From: Psychrobacter sp. UBA3483
GTDB lineage: Bacteria > Pseudomonadota > Gammaproteobacteria > Pseudomonadales > Moraxellaceae
DNA length: 64,000 nucleotides
Assembly: GCF_002377905.1 (NCBI RefSeq)
Contig: NZ_DFQS01000057.1
Location: 1-64,000, forward strand
Direction of reading: 5' to 3'
Shown here: positions 46,107 to 56,227 of the stretch, piece by piece
Position numbering within the stretch: the first letter of the stretch is position 1
Layout: the number at the start of each line of letters is the position of its first letter
Notes under the pieces: model-generated
Databases searched by the model: none
Seen by the model: the letters and a program-made list of their open reading frames with translations, nothing else
Told to the model about the DNA's origin: nothing
Translations under genes and position numbers: made by a program

Positions 46107-48188
46107 CTAAGCGGCTTTGGTCAGCTTATAAGTGCCCGTTTCATGCAGCTCTGCTTGCCAGCCTTTTTTAATCACAATCGTGGTAGTTGGCTCTTGAATA
46201 AGCGCAGGCCCTGCAATCAACGCCCCTGCCCCAAACTCTTCACCATTATAAATAGGCGTATCAATCCATTCGTATTCTTGATCCATGATCATCTCACGGC
46301 TGCCGACTTGAGCCTGACTGATATCACCTTGTTGCTTAGTAAGCTCTGGTAGCTTGGGCTTACTGATTTTACCGATGACAGCGACTTCGATATTGACGAG
46401 CTCCACCTTATTATCACGCTCATCATAAGTATAGAGCTCTTTATGACGATGGTGGAAGGCTTCCAAAATCGTTTGCACGCTATCGGCATCAAGCTTGCCA
46501 TTGGGTATCAGTACATTACACTCATGCACCTGCCCGACGTAGCGCATCTCCATGGTACGCTCGATGATAATGTCGTCTTCTGCAAAGCCATCTTCTAACA
46601 GCTTTTGCACTCCTAGGCTTTCTAGCTCATGTAAGGTGGCATTGAGCGACTGTAGCTCTGAATCTGGCGCAATAAGCATCATTTGCGTGGCCAAATAGTT
46701 ATATTTAATATCAGAGATGATTTGACCAAAGGCGCAGAGACAAGAGGCAATCTTTGGTATCAAGATAGTGCCAATACCCATCTCTTCTGCCAAATCAACA
46801 ATATGCATGCCAGCAGCACCGCCGGCACAGATTAATGCAAAGTCGCGAGGGTCATAGCCTTTTTCAATGGTAATACGGCGAATGCCATTTGCCATATTCT
46901 GGTTAACGATGGCACTGATACCAAAGGCTGCATGTGCCAAGTCAATCTTTAGTGGATCAGCGATATGTTTTTGTACCGCTTGCTGAGCTTTGTCTTTATC
47001 CAAAGTCACGCAGCCACCTAGCACGGCATCGGGCTCTAAGTAGCCTAACACCAGATTGGCATCGGTAACCGTTGGCAACTCACCGCCTTTACCATAAGAG
47101 GCAGGCCCCGGAGTCGCGCCAGCACTTTGTGGACCAACCTCCAACATACCAAAGTTATTCACATGACCAATAGAGCCGCCGCCTGCGCCCAGCGTTTCGA
47201 CATGAATCATCGGCACGCCAATACGATTGCGTAAGAAATCAATATCACGGTTTAGGCTGGTTCGGCCAGATTTGGCCATAGTGATGTCAAAAGACGTACC
47301 GCCCATGTCGACGGTGATAATGTTATCAATGCCAAAGGCGCTGGCAATATACAGTCCTGCTTGCGGTGCTGATGCGGGTCCTGAGTTGATGGCATTAACT
47401 GCGCGTTCGCGCATGATGTTACCGACGGCAAGTCCACCATTCGACTGAAAGTAACGAACAGGCTGCTCAGCGCCGAGCGCTTTAAAGTAATCATCAATCT
47501 TATGTACATAAGACGCCATAACCGGACTTAAATAGGCATTCACCAATGTCGTTGAGGTACGTGTATACTCTTTAATCTGCGGATATACTTCACTACCGCA
47601 GCAGACAAACACCCCCGGCATGTGCTGCTCAATGAGCGCTTTGGCACGCTGTTCGTGCTGGGTATTGCGAATAGACCACACAAAAGAGATAGCAACCGCT
47701 TGCACGTCTTGCTGTTTTAACACTTTAATCGCATCGAGGATATCTTGCTCATTTAGCAGCTCGTGTTCGCTGCCGTCTGCTAAGATACGCCCACGGATGG
47801 GAAAGCGGCGCTCACGAGTAGCAATCTGCGGCGCTGGCGGGTAACTGGCATCATAGCGGTGCCCTTCTTCTTTGTGCCCTAAGCGTATCTCGATACTGTC
47901 TTCATGCCCTTTGGTACATAGCAAGCCCACTTTCACGCCCGTCATTTGAATCAGTGCGTTCAGTGCAACCGTCGTACCATTTATGCACAAATCGCAGGCT
48001 TGAATGATGTCTTCGATAGGACGGTTAAATTTATTGGCAATTTGCTGTAAACCATTGGCAATGGCTAAGGTGCCATCCTCTGGGGTCGATGGTGCTTTAA
48101 ACAAATGAATATCACCGGTTTTTTCTGCTAAGACAAAATCTGTAAAAGTCCCGCCAGCATCAACGCCAATACGAAAATCGTTGTTCAT
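46107..48188 (-). CDS. hyuA: Hydantoinase/oxoprolinase subunit A
   Basis: The 693-residue protein matches HyuA in length. It begins with the actin-like ATP-binding fold (RIGVDAGGTFTDFVLA, then CINGTTVALNALIQM), has a second phosphate-binding GGTSFDITM and the ETLGAGGGSIGHV segment. It is the ATP-using half of an enzyme that opens cyclic amides such as hydantoins or 5-oxoproline. AAGGA precedes the ATG. The partner hyuB upstream is damaged, so the pair may be inactive. Confidence 0.92.
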   Translation of the reverse strand: MNNDFRIGVDAGGTFTDFVLAEKTGDIHLFKAPSTPEDGTLAIANGLQQIANKFNRPIEDIIQACDLCINGTTVALNALIQMTGVKVGLLCTKGHEDSIEIRLGHKEEGHRYDASYPPAPQIATRERRFPIRGRILADGSEHELLNEQDILDAIKVLKQQDVQAVAISFVWSIRNTQHEQRAKALIEQHMPGVFVCCGSEVYPQIKEYTRTSTTLVNAYLSPVMASYVHKIDDYFKALGAEQPVRYFQSNGGLAVGNIMRERAVNAINSGPASAPQAGLYIASAFGIDNIITVDMGGTSFDITMAKSGRTSLNRDIDFLRNRIGVPMIHVETLGAGGGSIGHVNNFGMLEVGPQSAGATPGPASYGKGGELPTVTDANLVLGYLEPDAVLGGCVTLDKDKAQQAVQKHIADPLKIDLAHAAFGISAIVNQNMANGIRRITIEKGYDPRDFALICAGGAAGMHIVDLAEEMGIGTILIPKIASCLCAFGQIISDIKYNYLATQMMLIAPDSELQSLNATLHELESLGVQKLLEDGFAEDDIIIERTMEMRYVGQVHECNVLIPNGKLDADSVQTILEAFHHRHKELYTYDERDNKVELVNIEVAVIGKISKPKLPELTKQQGDISQAQVGSREMIMDQEYEWIDTPIYNGEEFGAGALIAGPALIQEPTTTIVIKKGWQAELHETGTYKLTKAA

Positions 48189-48228
48189 AAGTCATCCTTA
48201 ACTCAATCGTGAAATATTAATGGGTATT

Positions 48229-49709
48229 TTATGCGGTTAGCTGGCGGCGTAAGTACTCAGTCTCAGTCTCATTGAGCGTCAGAGTCTCTGGGTCAATCAC
48301 CACACCGTATTCAATCTTTGCCGCAGCAATTGAGATAATCCTTTCTTGTACATCCTTGATGACCGCTTGAATATCGCGATCAAATGAGCTGCCAAGCCAT
48401 ACTTATGAATTAAGATGGGATACTGATATTCCAATAGCTCAATATCTCCCGAGCTTAGCGCCCCAAAGCAGCTCAATGGTCCACAAGCATGCCAGCCATC
48501 CATTTGTTGTGTGGCGCCTGCGCCTGAAATAATAGACGCCAAAATCATGGTGACGTATTGCTCGCCAGTCTTTGGATCTATACCAGCAATATTAATCCCT
48601 GATGAATGTCCCCAAGACGCGGTAACACGCTCAGGTGCTGCCGCTTCAAATGCCATACGTACCGCATCGGTCAAGGTTTCCATCGGCGTGGTCGTACAGT
48701 TAACATGCGGCGCCGGTTCTTTGGCATTACATAAGGTGCCATGCTCGCCCAAATCAACAGTCACACAGCGGTATAAGCCTTCGTTATACGGCGGCTCTAC
48801 TTGAGCAAACATCATCAGACCAAGTAATACCCCTGACATCGAGTTACCGGCATAAGAGTTGATAAAGTAAGGGACTTGCGGTGGACTGGTGATTTTAATA
48901 TGCACGTCGCTGTCTTTGATGACAATGTCGGCGCTAATGGTCATATCACCCAAGCCATGACCTGAGTCTTCTAACACCGCCTCGCCATGATAATCGCCAT
49001 CTGGAATAGAGGAGATTAATGAGCGCATATGGGTGTCAGCCATGCTCTTTAGCTCTTCAATCGCGCCACGTACCGTCTCAATGCCATATTTTTCTAACAG
49101 CGCAATCATGTTGCGCTCACCGACGGCACACGCCCCATATTGAGCATTAAGATCGCCTTCTTGATTACGGCGTGAGCGCATATTACTGTGTATGAGGTTA
49201 ATCACGTCATGGCGTTTGACGCCTTTTTCCCAAATCTTAATGGGCGGAATGCGTAACCCTTCGGCATATATCTCTTTAGCATCAGGATTATAGCCGGCGG
49301 GTACAGGGCCTCCGATATCAGTGACATGACCTTTACAGACCGTCCAAAAGACCAGCTCGCCTTTATAAAATACCGGCTTATACATACAGCAATCTAGGAT
49401 ATGGCTGCCCATCATCACAGGGTCGTTATGATAAATCACATCGCCTTCATGAATGTCGTCACCATAATATTCGGCAACGGCTTTCATGGCAGGCATCAGT
49501 GAGCCTAAATGAATGGGAATATCTTGCCCTTGCAAAATCATCTCAGGCAAATGATCAAACAGCGCATTGCTATAGTCATGGGCTAAGTTAAAGACACTCG
49601 AACGGGCGGTTTTTTCTAAGGTGGTTGTCATCTCACGCTGCGCCGTTTCTAGGGCACCACGTACGACAGACAAGGTAATAGGATCTATAGAGGGGTGAGC
49701 GTTGCTCAT
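48229..49709 (-). pseudogene. hyuB: Hydantoinase/oxoprolinase subunit B, internal deletion near the C-terminus
   Basis: The first 440 residues are normal HyuB (HPSIDPITLSVVRGALETA, YNPDAKEIYAEGLRIPPIKI, ELLEYQYPILIHKYGL). Immediately afterwards the frame is lost: the authentic tail (DRDIQAVIKDVQERIISIAA and IEYGVVIDPETLTLNETETE) continues in another frame to a TAA at 48229-48231. The roughly 100 residues that family members have between these parts are missing. This is a deletion with an uneven junction near 48388-48396. As read, the frame ends early at 48297 after out-of-frame residues. The start has AAGGAG upstream. Confidence 0.85.
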
Positions 49710-50051
49710 AAAAGACTCCTTGTCGAGAAATTTGGGTCAGAATAAGCGCATTTATATAGGCTAAATAAAAGAATATTCCGGTCTATACGACCATTTATCC
49801 TTACCCTTTAGCGTGCGCTTTATCTGGCTTATCATCTATCCTAATGATCAAGCTTTTTCACTATAGCTAGGTTTTGGTCAAATAGATGGACTGTGCGTGC
49901 AGAGTTTTTGACTGTGAGTGTACAGCTGTAGCTATAAAAAGTTTGTTTATCTCCTATTAAGCAAACAAAGCTATTGCCAATGAATCTATATATAGGGTAA
50001 ATTTCAACTCCTACTACCAACAAAATTTGATTAAATATACCAAGAACCACT
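49710..50051. other. Divergent gap between hyuB and the WG-repeat gene
   Basis: These 342 bases hold the promoters for both genes. I saw no convincing gene and no clear operator. The stretch 49900-50040 is AT-rich, as expected for the upstream region of the WG-repeat gene. Confidence 0.4.
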
Positions 50052-52409
50052 ATGAACGCCAAATCACTTGCAACTAAGGTACGTCAATTAAGCTTAGCTA
50101 TCTCGTTAGCGTTAGCATCACTTACCATCGTTTCGATAACAACGACACAAAGCGCCCACGCCGACACTTGTAGTTGTGATCAAGGTAAATTGTATTCCAT
50201 TGAAATTGATGAGCTAAACAACGCCCACCCTCATAAGCTAACATTAACAGCCAACAATGCTTATTATCAGCTTATCGATGATAAAGGTGCTGTCGTTCAA
50301 GACAAGTTATATGACATCAAAGCCTATGAAGATGGGCGTATTGTCGCCAAACGTCATGGCTACTTTGGCGCTATTGATGCAACTGGAAAAATGGTTTTAG
50401 ACTTCAAATATGGTGCTATTGAGGTTTTAGACAATAATTTTTATCATCTAACCAAGTATTTTGGTAGTAAAGAAGCCACCGCAATAGCCAATGGCGCAGG
50501 TGATTGGCTTTATCCTGCCAGCAAAGTATTCGATAAAGATATCCAAACTAATTATCTGTATGCGGATAAAACTAATAACGTTACCTACTTTATGATTTCA
50601 AAAGATGGTAAATACGGTTTAATCAATGATAAAAAACAGACTTTGATTACCCCTGTGTATGACCAGTTAGAGTTGCTAGACACCTGCCCTAATGAACGTC
50701 TGTTTATGAAGGCAAAATTAGGGGACAAAGTTGGTTTAATCGATCAGTATCAAAAAGTCGTCGTACCCTTTACCAAAAATATAGATATCGAAAACTTTAA
50801 TGAAGATAAGCAGATATTCAGTGTTAAGTCCTACGTTCCTAAAGGCACTGGCAATATTGGTCATTTGAATAGAGAGACCGTTATTTCCGAAAACCTAATA
50901 AACGGTAAAGGTGTACCGCTAATAAAATCTGACGCCAGTATTAGACTGCTAAACAGCCATTTATATGAGTATAAAAAATCTGGTCAGTACGGCATCATTA
51001 ATAATAGTGGGGCCATCGTACTACCAGCGAGCTTTGACTATTTATACAGTCAGTATAGCCAATATAACGCTCCTATCTTGGCCGCCTACAATCAAAAAAT
51101 AGGTATTGTTACTAAGGGCGCTGATAGCAAACTTAAGGTCAGTGAATTCTATGATGGCCTTGAGCTAAATGAAGACAGTACTTACACTTTGCATGAAATA
51201 GAGAGTCAATTATTAAAAAATGAGGAGGACGCCAGTACTGAAGAGGAAGTCATTTATGAGGCTACAAGCGCTGAAGAAGCTACTGAAGAAGCGGATAATA
51301 CGCTTGGAGCAACCCTATACAACCCATCTAATAGCTCATATATTGCTCAAATAAATCATAAGTTTGGTTTGGTTGATAGCAACAACAAGGTATTGATACC
51401 CATCATTTACGATGAACTCAGCTATTTCAATAGGTTTATAAAGGTAAAAAAAGACAATAAGTATGGCTTACTGACAGATAATAATGAGACAGTAAAAGCA
51501 CTTATTTATGATGATATTACCCCACTTAGCGACTCACATGGAACCGAGGATAATATCGGTATTGTCTTTACCAAAGGCAATCAGCAACAACTCACTAATG
51601 AATTTGGCAGTATCATAACGCCATTTTCTGACTATCGATTTGTGGATAATAAACTTGATTACTTAGACAATATGAGTGTGATTGAAAAAGACGGCAAATA
51701 CGGCTTATTCAGCGTCAAAGAAAAGAAGGTACTTATTCAGCCTATATATGAGGATATGTATGAGCGTATCTATAACGACAGCATCCTTGCCCAATTAAAT
51801 GGCAAAAAAGTATTAATAGATACGTCAGGCAAAGTACTGGTTAGTGATTTGTCACAATATGCTGCAATTGAGCGATCAAATAATGAAAACAATATCATCG
51901 TAAAAACAAACGACGATAAATACGGGGTGATTGACTACAAGGGTAAAACCATCATACCGGCCGTTTATGATTCTTTAGAACTACAAGGGCTATCAAATAA
52001 CTATGAGGCTGTATGGGGTGAGAACAAAGCCCCTCTACTGCTATACATCGTAGGAAAAAATGGCAAACACGGTATTTTTTCTCATAACGGCAGCGTTGTA
52101 GCACCAATAGCATATGATTATATACAATCTCTTATTTACCCCGCTTATTTAGCAGTCGTTAAAGATAAAAGCGCTGACAGCGAGACCGTTGGTGAAGCCA
52201 ATAATTTAGGTTTAATGAATTTATCAGGTAAAGTGGTACTTGATATGAAATACTATGATGTTAGAACGAATCTTTATGATCCTGAAGGCAGGCTGTATGC
52301 CATCAACAGCCATAAAAACATAGTGGAAACTTACGATAAGAAGCTGAACTTCATTAAAACCCAAAGTTTGCAGGCGTTTATAGATACCAATGAATGGTAT
52401 AAAGAATAA
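50052..52409 (+). CDS. Secreted WG-repeat protein
   Basis: The 785-residue protein has a signal peptide (LAISLALASLTIVSITTTQS, then AHA) and many WG repeats, seen as KDGKYGLIND, LGDKVGLIDQYQKVV, HKFGLVDSNNKVLIPIIYDE, KDNKYGLLTD and KDGKYGLFS. WG repeats form beta-propeller-like or extended binding surfaces; in bacteria they are often secreted or surface proteins, probably ligand- or polymer-binding. An acidic stretch around residues 395-425 separates two repeat blocks. A strong terminator follows at 52417-52446. Confidence 0.88.
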   Translation: MNAKSLATKVRQLSLAISLALASLTIVSITTTQSAHADTCSCDQGKLYSIEIDELNNAHPHKLTLTANNAYYQLIDDKGAVVQDKLYDIKAYEDGRIVAKRHGYFGAIDATGKMVLDFKYGAIEVLDNNFYHLTKYFGSKEATAIANGAGDWLYPASKVFDKDIQTNYLYADKTNNVTYFMISKDGKYGLINDKKQTLITPVYDQLELLDTCPNERLFMKAKLGDKVGLIDQYQKVVVPFTKNIDIENFNEDKQIFSVKSYVPKGTGNIGHLNRETVISENLINGKGVPLIKSDASIRLLNSHLYEYKKSGQYGIINNSGAIVLPASFDYLYSQYSQYNAPILAAYNQKIGIVTKGADSKLKVSEFYDGLELNEDSTYTLHEIESQLLKNEEDASTEEEVIYEATSAEEATEEADNTLGATLYNPSNSSYIAQINHKFGLVDSNNKVLIPIIYDELSYFNRFIKVKKDNKYGLLTDNNETVKALIYDDITPLSDSHGTEDNIGIVFTKGNQQQLTNEFGSIITPFSDYRFVDNKLDYLDNMSVIEKDGKYGLFSVKEKKVLIQPIYEDMYERIYNDSILAQLNGKKVLIDTSGKVLVSDLSQYAAIERSNNENNIIVKTNDDKYGVIDYKGKTIIPAVYDSLELQGLSNNYEAVWGENKAPLLLYIVGKNGKHGIFSHNGSVVAPIAYDYIQSLIYPAYLAVVKDKSADSETVGEANNLGLMNLSGKVVLDMKYYDVRTNLYDPEGRLYAINSHKNIVETYDKKLNFIKTQSLQAFIDTNEWYKE

Positions 52410-52416
52410 AAAATGC

Positions 52417-52446
52417 AACAAGGCGCTCATCATTGAACGCCTTGTT
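52417..52446 (+). terminator. Terminator hairpin after the WG-repeat gene
   Basis: AACAAGGCG (52417-52425) and CGCCTTGTT (52438-52446) form a perfect nine-base stem with a 12-base loop. It stands eight bases after the stop. The T-tract is short, and the hairpin may serve both convergent genes. Confidence 0.65.
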
Positions 52447-52470
52447 TATTATTACTCATACAGCTAAATT

Positions 52471-53715
52471 TTACCCCACCACCAACCGCATCATCTGCGT
52501 ACTGATATAACCGCCAAAAGTACCCACTGCATAGCCTAAAATACCCAAGAATACGCCAACTGGCGCCAGTGATGGGTGAAATGCCGTGGCGACAATCGGT
52601 GCTGATGACGCGCCGCCGGTATTGGCATTAGAACCAACTGCCAAAAAGAAAAACGGCGCACGAATCATCCTAGCAACCGCAAAAACAATCACCACGTGAA
52701 TACTCATCCATAGTAGACCAATGAGCAGTAAGCGCCACTGCGAGACAATGCCCGCTAGATTGATTTGCATACCAATAGCGGCAATCAGTACAAAGATAAA
52801 GACCGTCCCGATTTTGGAGGCGCCCACATGGTCAAGACGGCGTATTTTAGTAAAAGAGAACACCACCCCTATTAAAGTAATAATCACCACCATCCAAAAG
52901 AATGAGCTGGCAAAGCTATATTGTACTGCCCAGCTGTAAGGCGCAAAGAAGCCTGCTATTTGCCCGCCTACGAAATGCGCTACCCCGACCATGGCAAAAC
53001 ATAAGCCAAACATCACCATCAAATCATTGATAGTGGCAGGACGCGCATGGTCACGCTCATAGCTTTCCACCGCGGCAATCACTTTATCAATACTACTGCT
53101 ATCCGCCCGTAAAAACTTATCTATCTTCGCGCTGTGTTTGGCCATGACCAAAATCGCCAATAGCCATAATGAAGCATTGGTGGTATCGACCAAAATCATC
53201 ATGCCAAATAAATCATCACTGACGCCGAACAGCTCTTTCATCGCCGCTTGGTTTGCCGCCCCGCCAATCCAGCTACCCGCGACCGCTGAAAACCCACGCC
53301 ATAAGGTATCGTCGGTAAACATCTCAGGCGAAATCCATTTGGCAATACCTAAACTAATCGGCCCACTAATAACAATGGCAACACTGGCCGCAAAAAACAT
53401 GGCAATCGCTTTCCAGCCTAAACCTAAGATTTTTGGCACATCCATCGACAACGTCATCAGTAGCAAACTGGCTGGCAACAGATAAGTGGCGGTAAAGCCA
53501 TAAATCTGTGAACCAATACCATCGGCAAAGACACCCAAGCTGTTTAGGGTGGCGGGAATAAAGCAGCACAGCACAATACCCGGCAGTACGGCATAAAAGC
53601 GGCGCCAAAACTTACCAGGCAGCCCTTGGGTATAAAACACCAAACCAATAATGGCCATAATAATGCCAAAGGCTAATGGCAAATTATCAATGGCTAAATG
53701 AGAAATATCGGGCAT
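52471..53715 (-). CDS. DUF819 family membrane protein
   Basis: The protein has ten or more membrane segments and is typical of DUF819 (YjcL-like). It has GSWIGGAANQAAMKELFGVS and later GSNANTGGASSAPIVATAFH, both conserved in the family. Function is unknown, and transport has been proposed. I chose the ATG at 53715 (MPDISHLAIDN), which has GGAG seven bases upstream; the in-frame GTG at 53733 does not. Confidence 0.88.
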   Translation of the reverse strand: MPDISHLAIDNLPLAFGIIMAIIGLVFYTQGLPGKFWRRFYAVLPGIVLCCFIPATLNSLGVFADGIGSQIYGFTATYLLPASLLLMTLSMDVPKILGLGWKAIAMFFAASVAIVISGPISLGIAKWISPEMFTDDTLWRGFSAVAGSWIGGAANQAAMKELFGVSDDLFGMMILVDTTNASLWLLAILVMAKHSAKIDKFLRADSSSIDKVIAAVESYERDHARPATINDLMVMFGLCFAMVGVAHFVGGQIAGFFAPYSWAVQYSFASSFFWMVVIITLIGVVFSFTKIRRLDHVGASKIGTVFIFVLIAAIGMQINLAGIVSQWRLLLIGLLWMSIHVVIVFAVARMIRAPFFFLAVGSNANTGGASSAPIVATAFHPSLAPVGVFLGILGYAVGTFGGYISTQMMRLVVG

Positions 53716-53852
53716 CAGATGGCTCCGCAGCACACGATGAATAAAAGCCTGTCAGTATAGACAAGGCGAAAAAGACGCGCAAGCAACGATATAGCATTGT
53801 TGATTTTTTATTATTGAAATAAATAAGCCTTACTATAAAACCATATGCCACA

Positions 53853-53883
53853 AAAAAGCCAGATAACAGGTATCTGGCTTTTT
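53853..53883 (-). terminator. Terminator after the DEAD-box helicase gene
   Basis: AAAAAGCCAGATA (53853-53865) pairs perfectly with TATCTGGCTTTTT (53871-53883) around a five-base loop, giving a U-tract on either strand. It lies 75 bases beyond the helicase stop on the minus strand. Confidence 0.9.
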
Positions 53884-53957
53884 AATATGACGCTATATGT
53901 TATATGGCCAATAATGGCATTTATTTAAGCCATTATTAACCGTTGATTATAACGTTA

Positions 53958-55628
53958 TTACGAGTTTCTACCACGGTTGCCGCCTGTTGGACGACCTTGG
54001 CCACGGCTATCAGAGCGATTCGCTGGGCGACCTTGGCTGCCACTTGGACGACCGCGACCGGTTGCAGCGCGATCGCCACGTGGTGCGCTGGTGCCGTCAC
54101 CACGGCTAGGAGCGCCTGTGCGTTTGCCTTGATATGGTTTGCCACCTGAGCGCTCACTTGGCTTGCCTTGGTAACCACTGTCATTACTGGCACGTTGACC
54201 AATCGGCGCGCTGTCGCTTGAACGACCACGGCTTTGACCATTACCGCCGCCGTTTGAGCGACCTGCATAACCGCCAGCTGAACGACCACGGCCTTGACCG
54301 TTACCGCCGCCACTTGAACGTCCGCGACCACGGCCACGACCATTACCTTTGTTTTCGCTCGGTACATAAGTCTTCTTAGGCTCCATGCCTTCGATGACAC
54401 AGACTTCCATTTTGCGATCTAAGTAACGGTTAATAGCGTTTAGCTGTGGACGATCATCCATGCTACATAGGCTGATAGCAATACCAGTACGACCAGCACG
54501 GCCACAACGACCGATACGGTGCACATAATCTTCAGTTTGACGTGGCAAGTCATAGTTAATGACGTGTGAAATCGCTGGAACGTCGAGACCGCGAGCAGCA
54601 ACGTCAGTCGCTACTAAGATTTTGCATTTGCCATTACGTAAGTCTTGTACGATACGGTTACGCTTGCTTTGCGGTAAATCGCCATGTAAGAAACTGGCTT
54701 TATGACCCGCTTCTTGCAGCTGTTTGGCCAATTTTTCCGTACTACGTTTGGTTGCTGCAAAGATGATGATTTGTTCCATATCTTTGTCACAAACGATTTT
54801 ATCAAGCAAACGGTTTTTGTGATCAAAATCATCACAGTAATATACTTTTTCTTCGATGTGAGCCGATTCAACTTTGATTGAAACGCGCTCAGGATTTTTG
54901 GTGAAGCTGGCAGCAATCTTGCCGACAGGACCATCCCAAGTCGCTGAACACATAATCGTTTGACGGTTATCAGGCGCCGCTTTCAAGATATCGTTGATAT
55001 CATCGGCAAAACCCATGTCTAGCATACGGTCAGCTTCGTCAAGTACCAATACTTCAAGATTTGATAAATCAACGCGACCTGCTTTGATATGGTCAAGTAA
55101 ACGACCAGGCGTCGCAACAATCACTTGAACGCCCTTTTTCAAAGCAGTAATCTGACCGTTATAAGGTGCGCCGCCGACTAATGGCACACAGAACAAACCG
55201 CGCATATCTTTCGAATAGGTGCGCACACTGTCATGTACTTGCTGAGCAAGTTCACGCGTTGGCGTTAAGATAAGGGCTTTGGTTAATTTGTCAAAGCTAG
55301 TGGCACGGCTTAAACGATCAAGTACTGGGATAACGAATGCCGCTGTTTTACCACTACCGGTTTGTGCTGACAATAATAAGTCGCGACCCGCTAGAGCAAA
55401 AGGAATGGCTTGTTCTTGAATAGGTGTTGGATGGGTATAACCACTACGATCAAGCGCGGTCAAAATTGGCTTGGCGATATTAAGATCGCTAAAAGTGATT
55501 TTGTTTTCTTCAGCAGCGTCAGTAGTAGCCGCTTGATTATTAGTATCGGTATTTGCAGTTGTGTTTGGGGTATCAGTGCTGTCGATGATGCCGTTTTCAG
55601 CGGCGATAGCAGATAAGATGTCAGTCAT
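53958..55628 (-). CDS. DEAD-box RNA helicase with RGG-like tail
   Basis: The 556-residue protein has a complete DEAD-box core: PIQEQAIPFALAGRDLLLSA, QTGSGKTAAF (Walker A), VLVLDEADRMLDMGFADDI (DEAD), SATWDG, ATDVAARGLDVPAISHVINY and HRIGRCGRAGRTG. The last 130 residues are Gly/Arg/Ser-rich repeats (GRGRGRGRSSGGGNGQGRGR), a non-specific RNA-binding tail. It unwinds RNA and probably takes part in cold-related ribosome assembly or RNA decay. AAGGA precedes the ATG. The long upstream gap may hold a leader with regulatory folds. Confidence 0.95.
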   Translation of the reverse strand: MTDILSAIAAENGIIDSTDTPNTTANTDTNNQAATTDAAEENKITFSDLNIAKPILTALDRSGYTHPTPIQEQAIPFALAGRDLLLSAQTGSGKTAAFVIPVLDRLSRATSFDKLTKALILTPTRELAQQVHDSVRTYSKDMRGLFCVPLVGGAPYNGQITALKKGVQVIVATPGRLLDHIKAGRVDLSNLEVLVLDEADRMLDMGFADDINDILKAAPDNRQTIMCSATWDGPVGKIAASFTKNPERVSIKVESAHIEEKVYYCDDFDHKNRLLDKIVCDKDMEQIIIFAATKRSTEKLAKQLQEAGHKASFLHGDLPQSKRNRIVQDLRNGKCKILVATDVAARGLDVPAISHVINYDLPRQTEDYVHRIGRCGRAGRTGIAISLCSMDDRPQLNAINRYLDRKMEVCVIEGMEPKKTYVPSENKGNGRGRGRGRSSGGGNGQGRGRSAGGYAGRSNGGGNGQSRGRSSDSAPIGQRASNDSGYQGKPSERSGGKPYQGKRTGAPSRGDGTSAPRGDRAATGRGRPSGSQGRPANRSDSRGQGRPTGGNRGRNS

Positions 55629-56227
55629 AGTAATCCTTGGTAAGTATAAGCTGCTGTAAATTCAGCAAGCTTGATGCATACCACTGATAACCGTTCACCA
55701 CGCTGCATTTATAAAATAATTATCTCACCTTAAAAAGGCTTAACAATCAAAAGCCAAGCTGATAGAGCTTGTCAATATTATAAAGGCGTTCGTGCTGTCT
55801 GACGTATTTTGGTGGTAGTGCCGAGTGTCTCATCCTTGTTTGCTAAAAGCGCATTATCTATGCTTTGTCCAAAGCAGATAAAGGCTGACAACAACCAATC
55901 TAACCGATATAGGGGTCAGTAGATAAGATATGAGTCAAAAATAACGTGTTTTTCACTATGTATATGAAGGGTTATTTAAGTACACAAAATCATCGGCAAC
56001 AATTACTTATGGTCATCCTAGACCCAAAATCGCAGGCGATGTTATCAATCTCATAATTCACGCTAGTCTATGCTAACGTGGCGACGCATTATAGCACAAC
56101 AAAACGCTAAGCTGTAGCTATTTTTCTGTTTATTAGTAAAAGATTCAGTATAAGCACAAATACATACTTAAAAACTGATATTAAACCAAGCCTTTAAGTA
56201 AGCTAAAGCTCTAAAAAAATTTAATGA
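55629..56227. other. Long intergenic region upstream of the DEAD-box gene
   Basis: About 600 bases lie between the DUF1176 and helicase genes, both on the minus strand. I see no gene here. DEAD-box genes often have long leaders, so the part near the helicase may be a 5' UTR. Confidence 0.4.

Noticed and set aside
53936..54400. 154-codon Val/Ala/Gln-rich minus-strand frame
   Set aside because: It is the shifted reading of the Gly/Arg repeats of the DEAD-box helicase tail.
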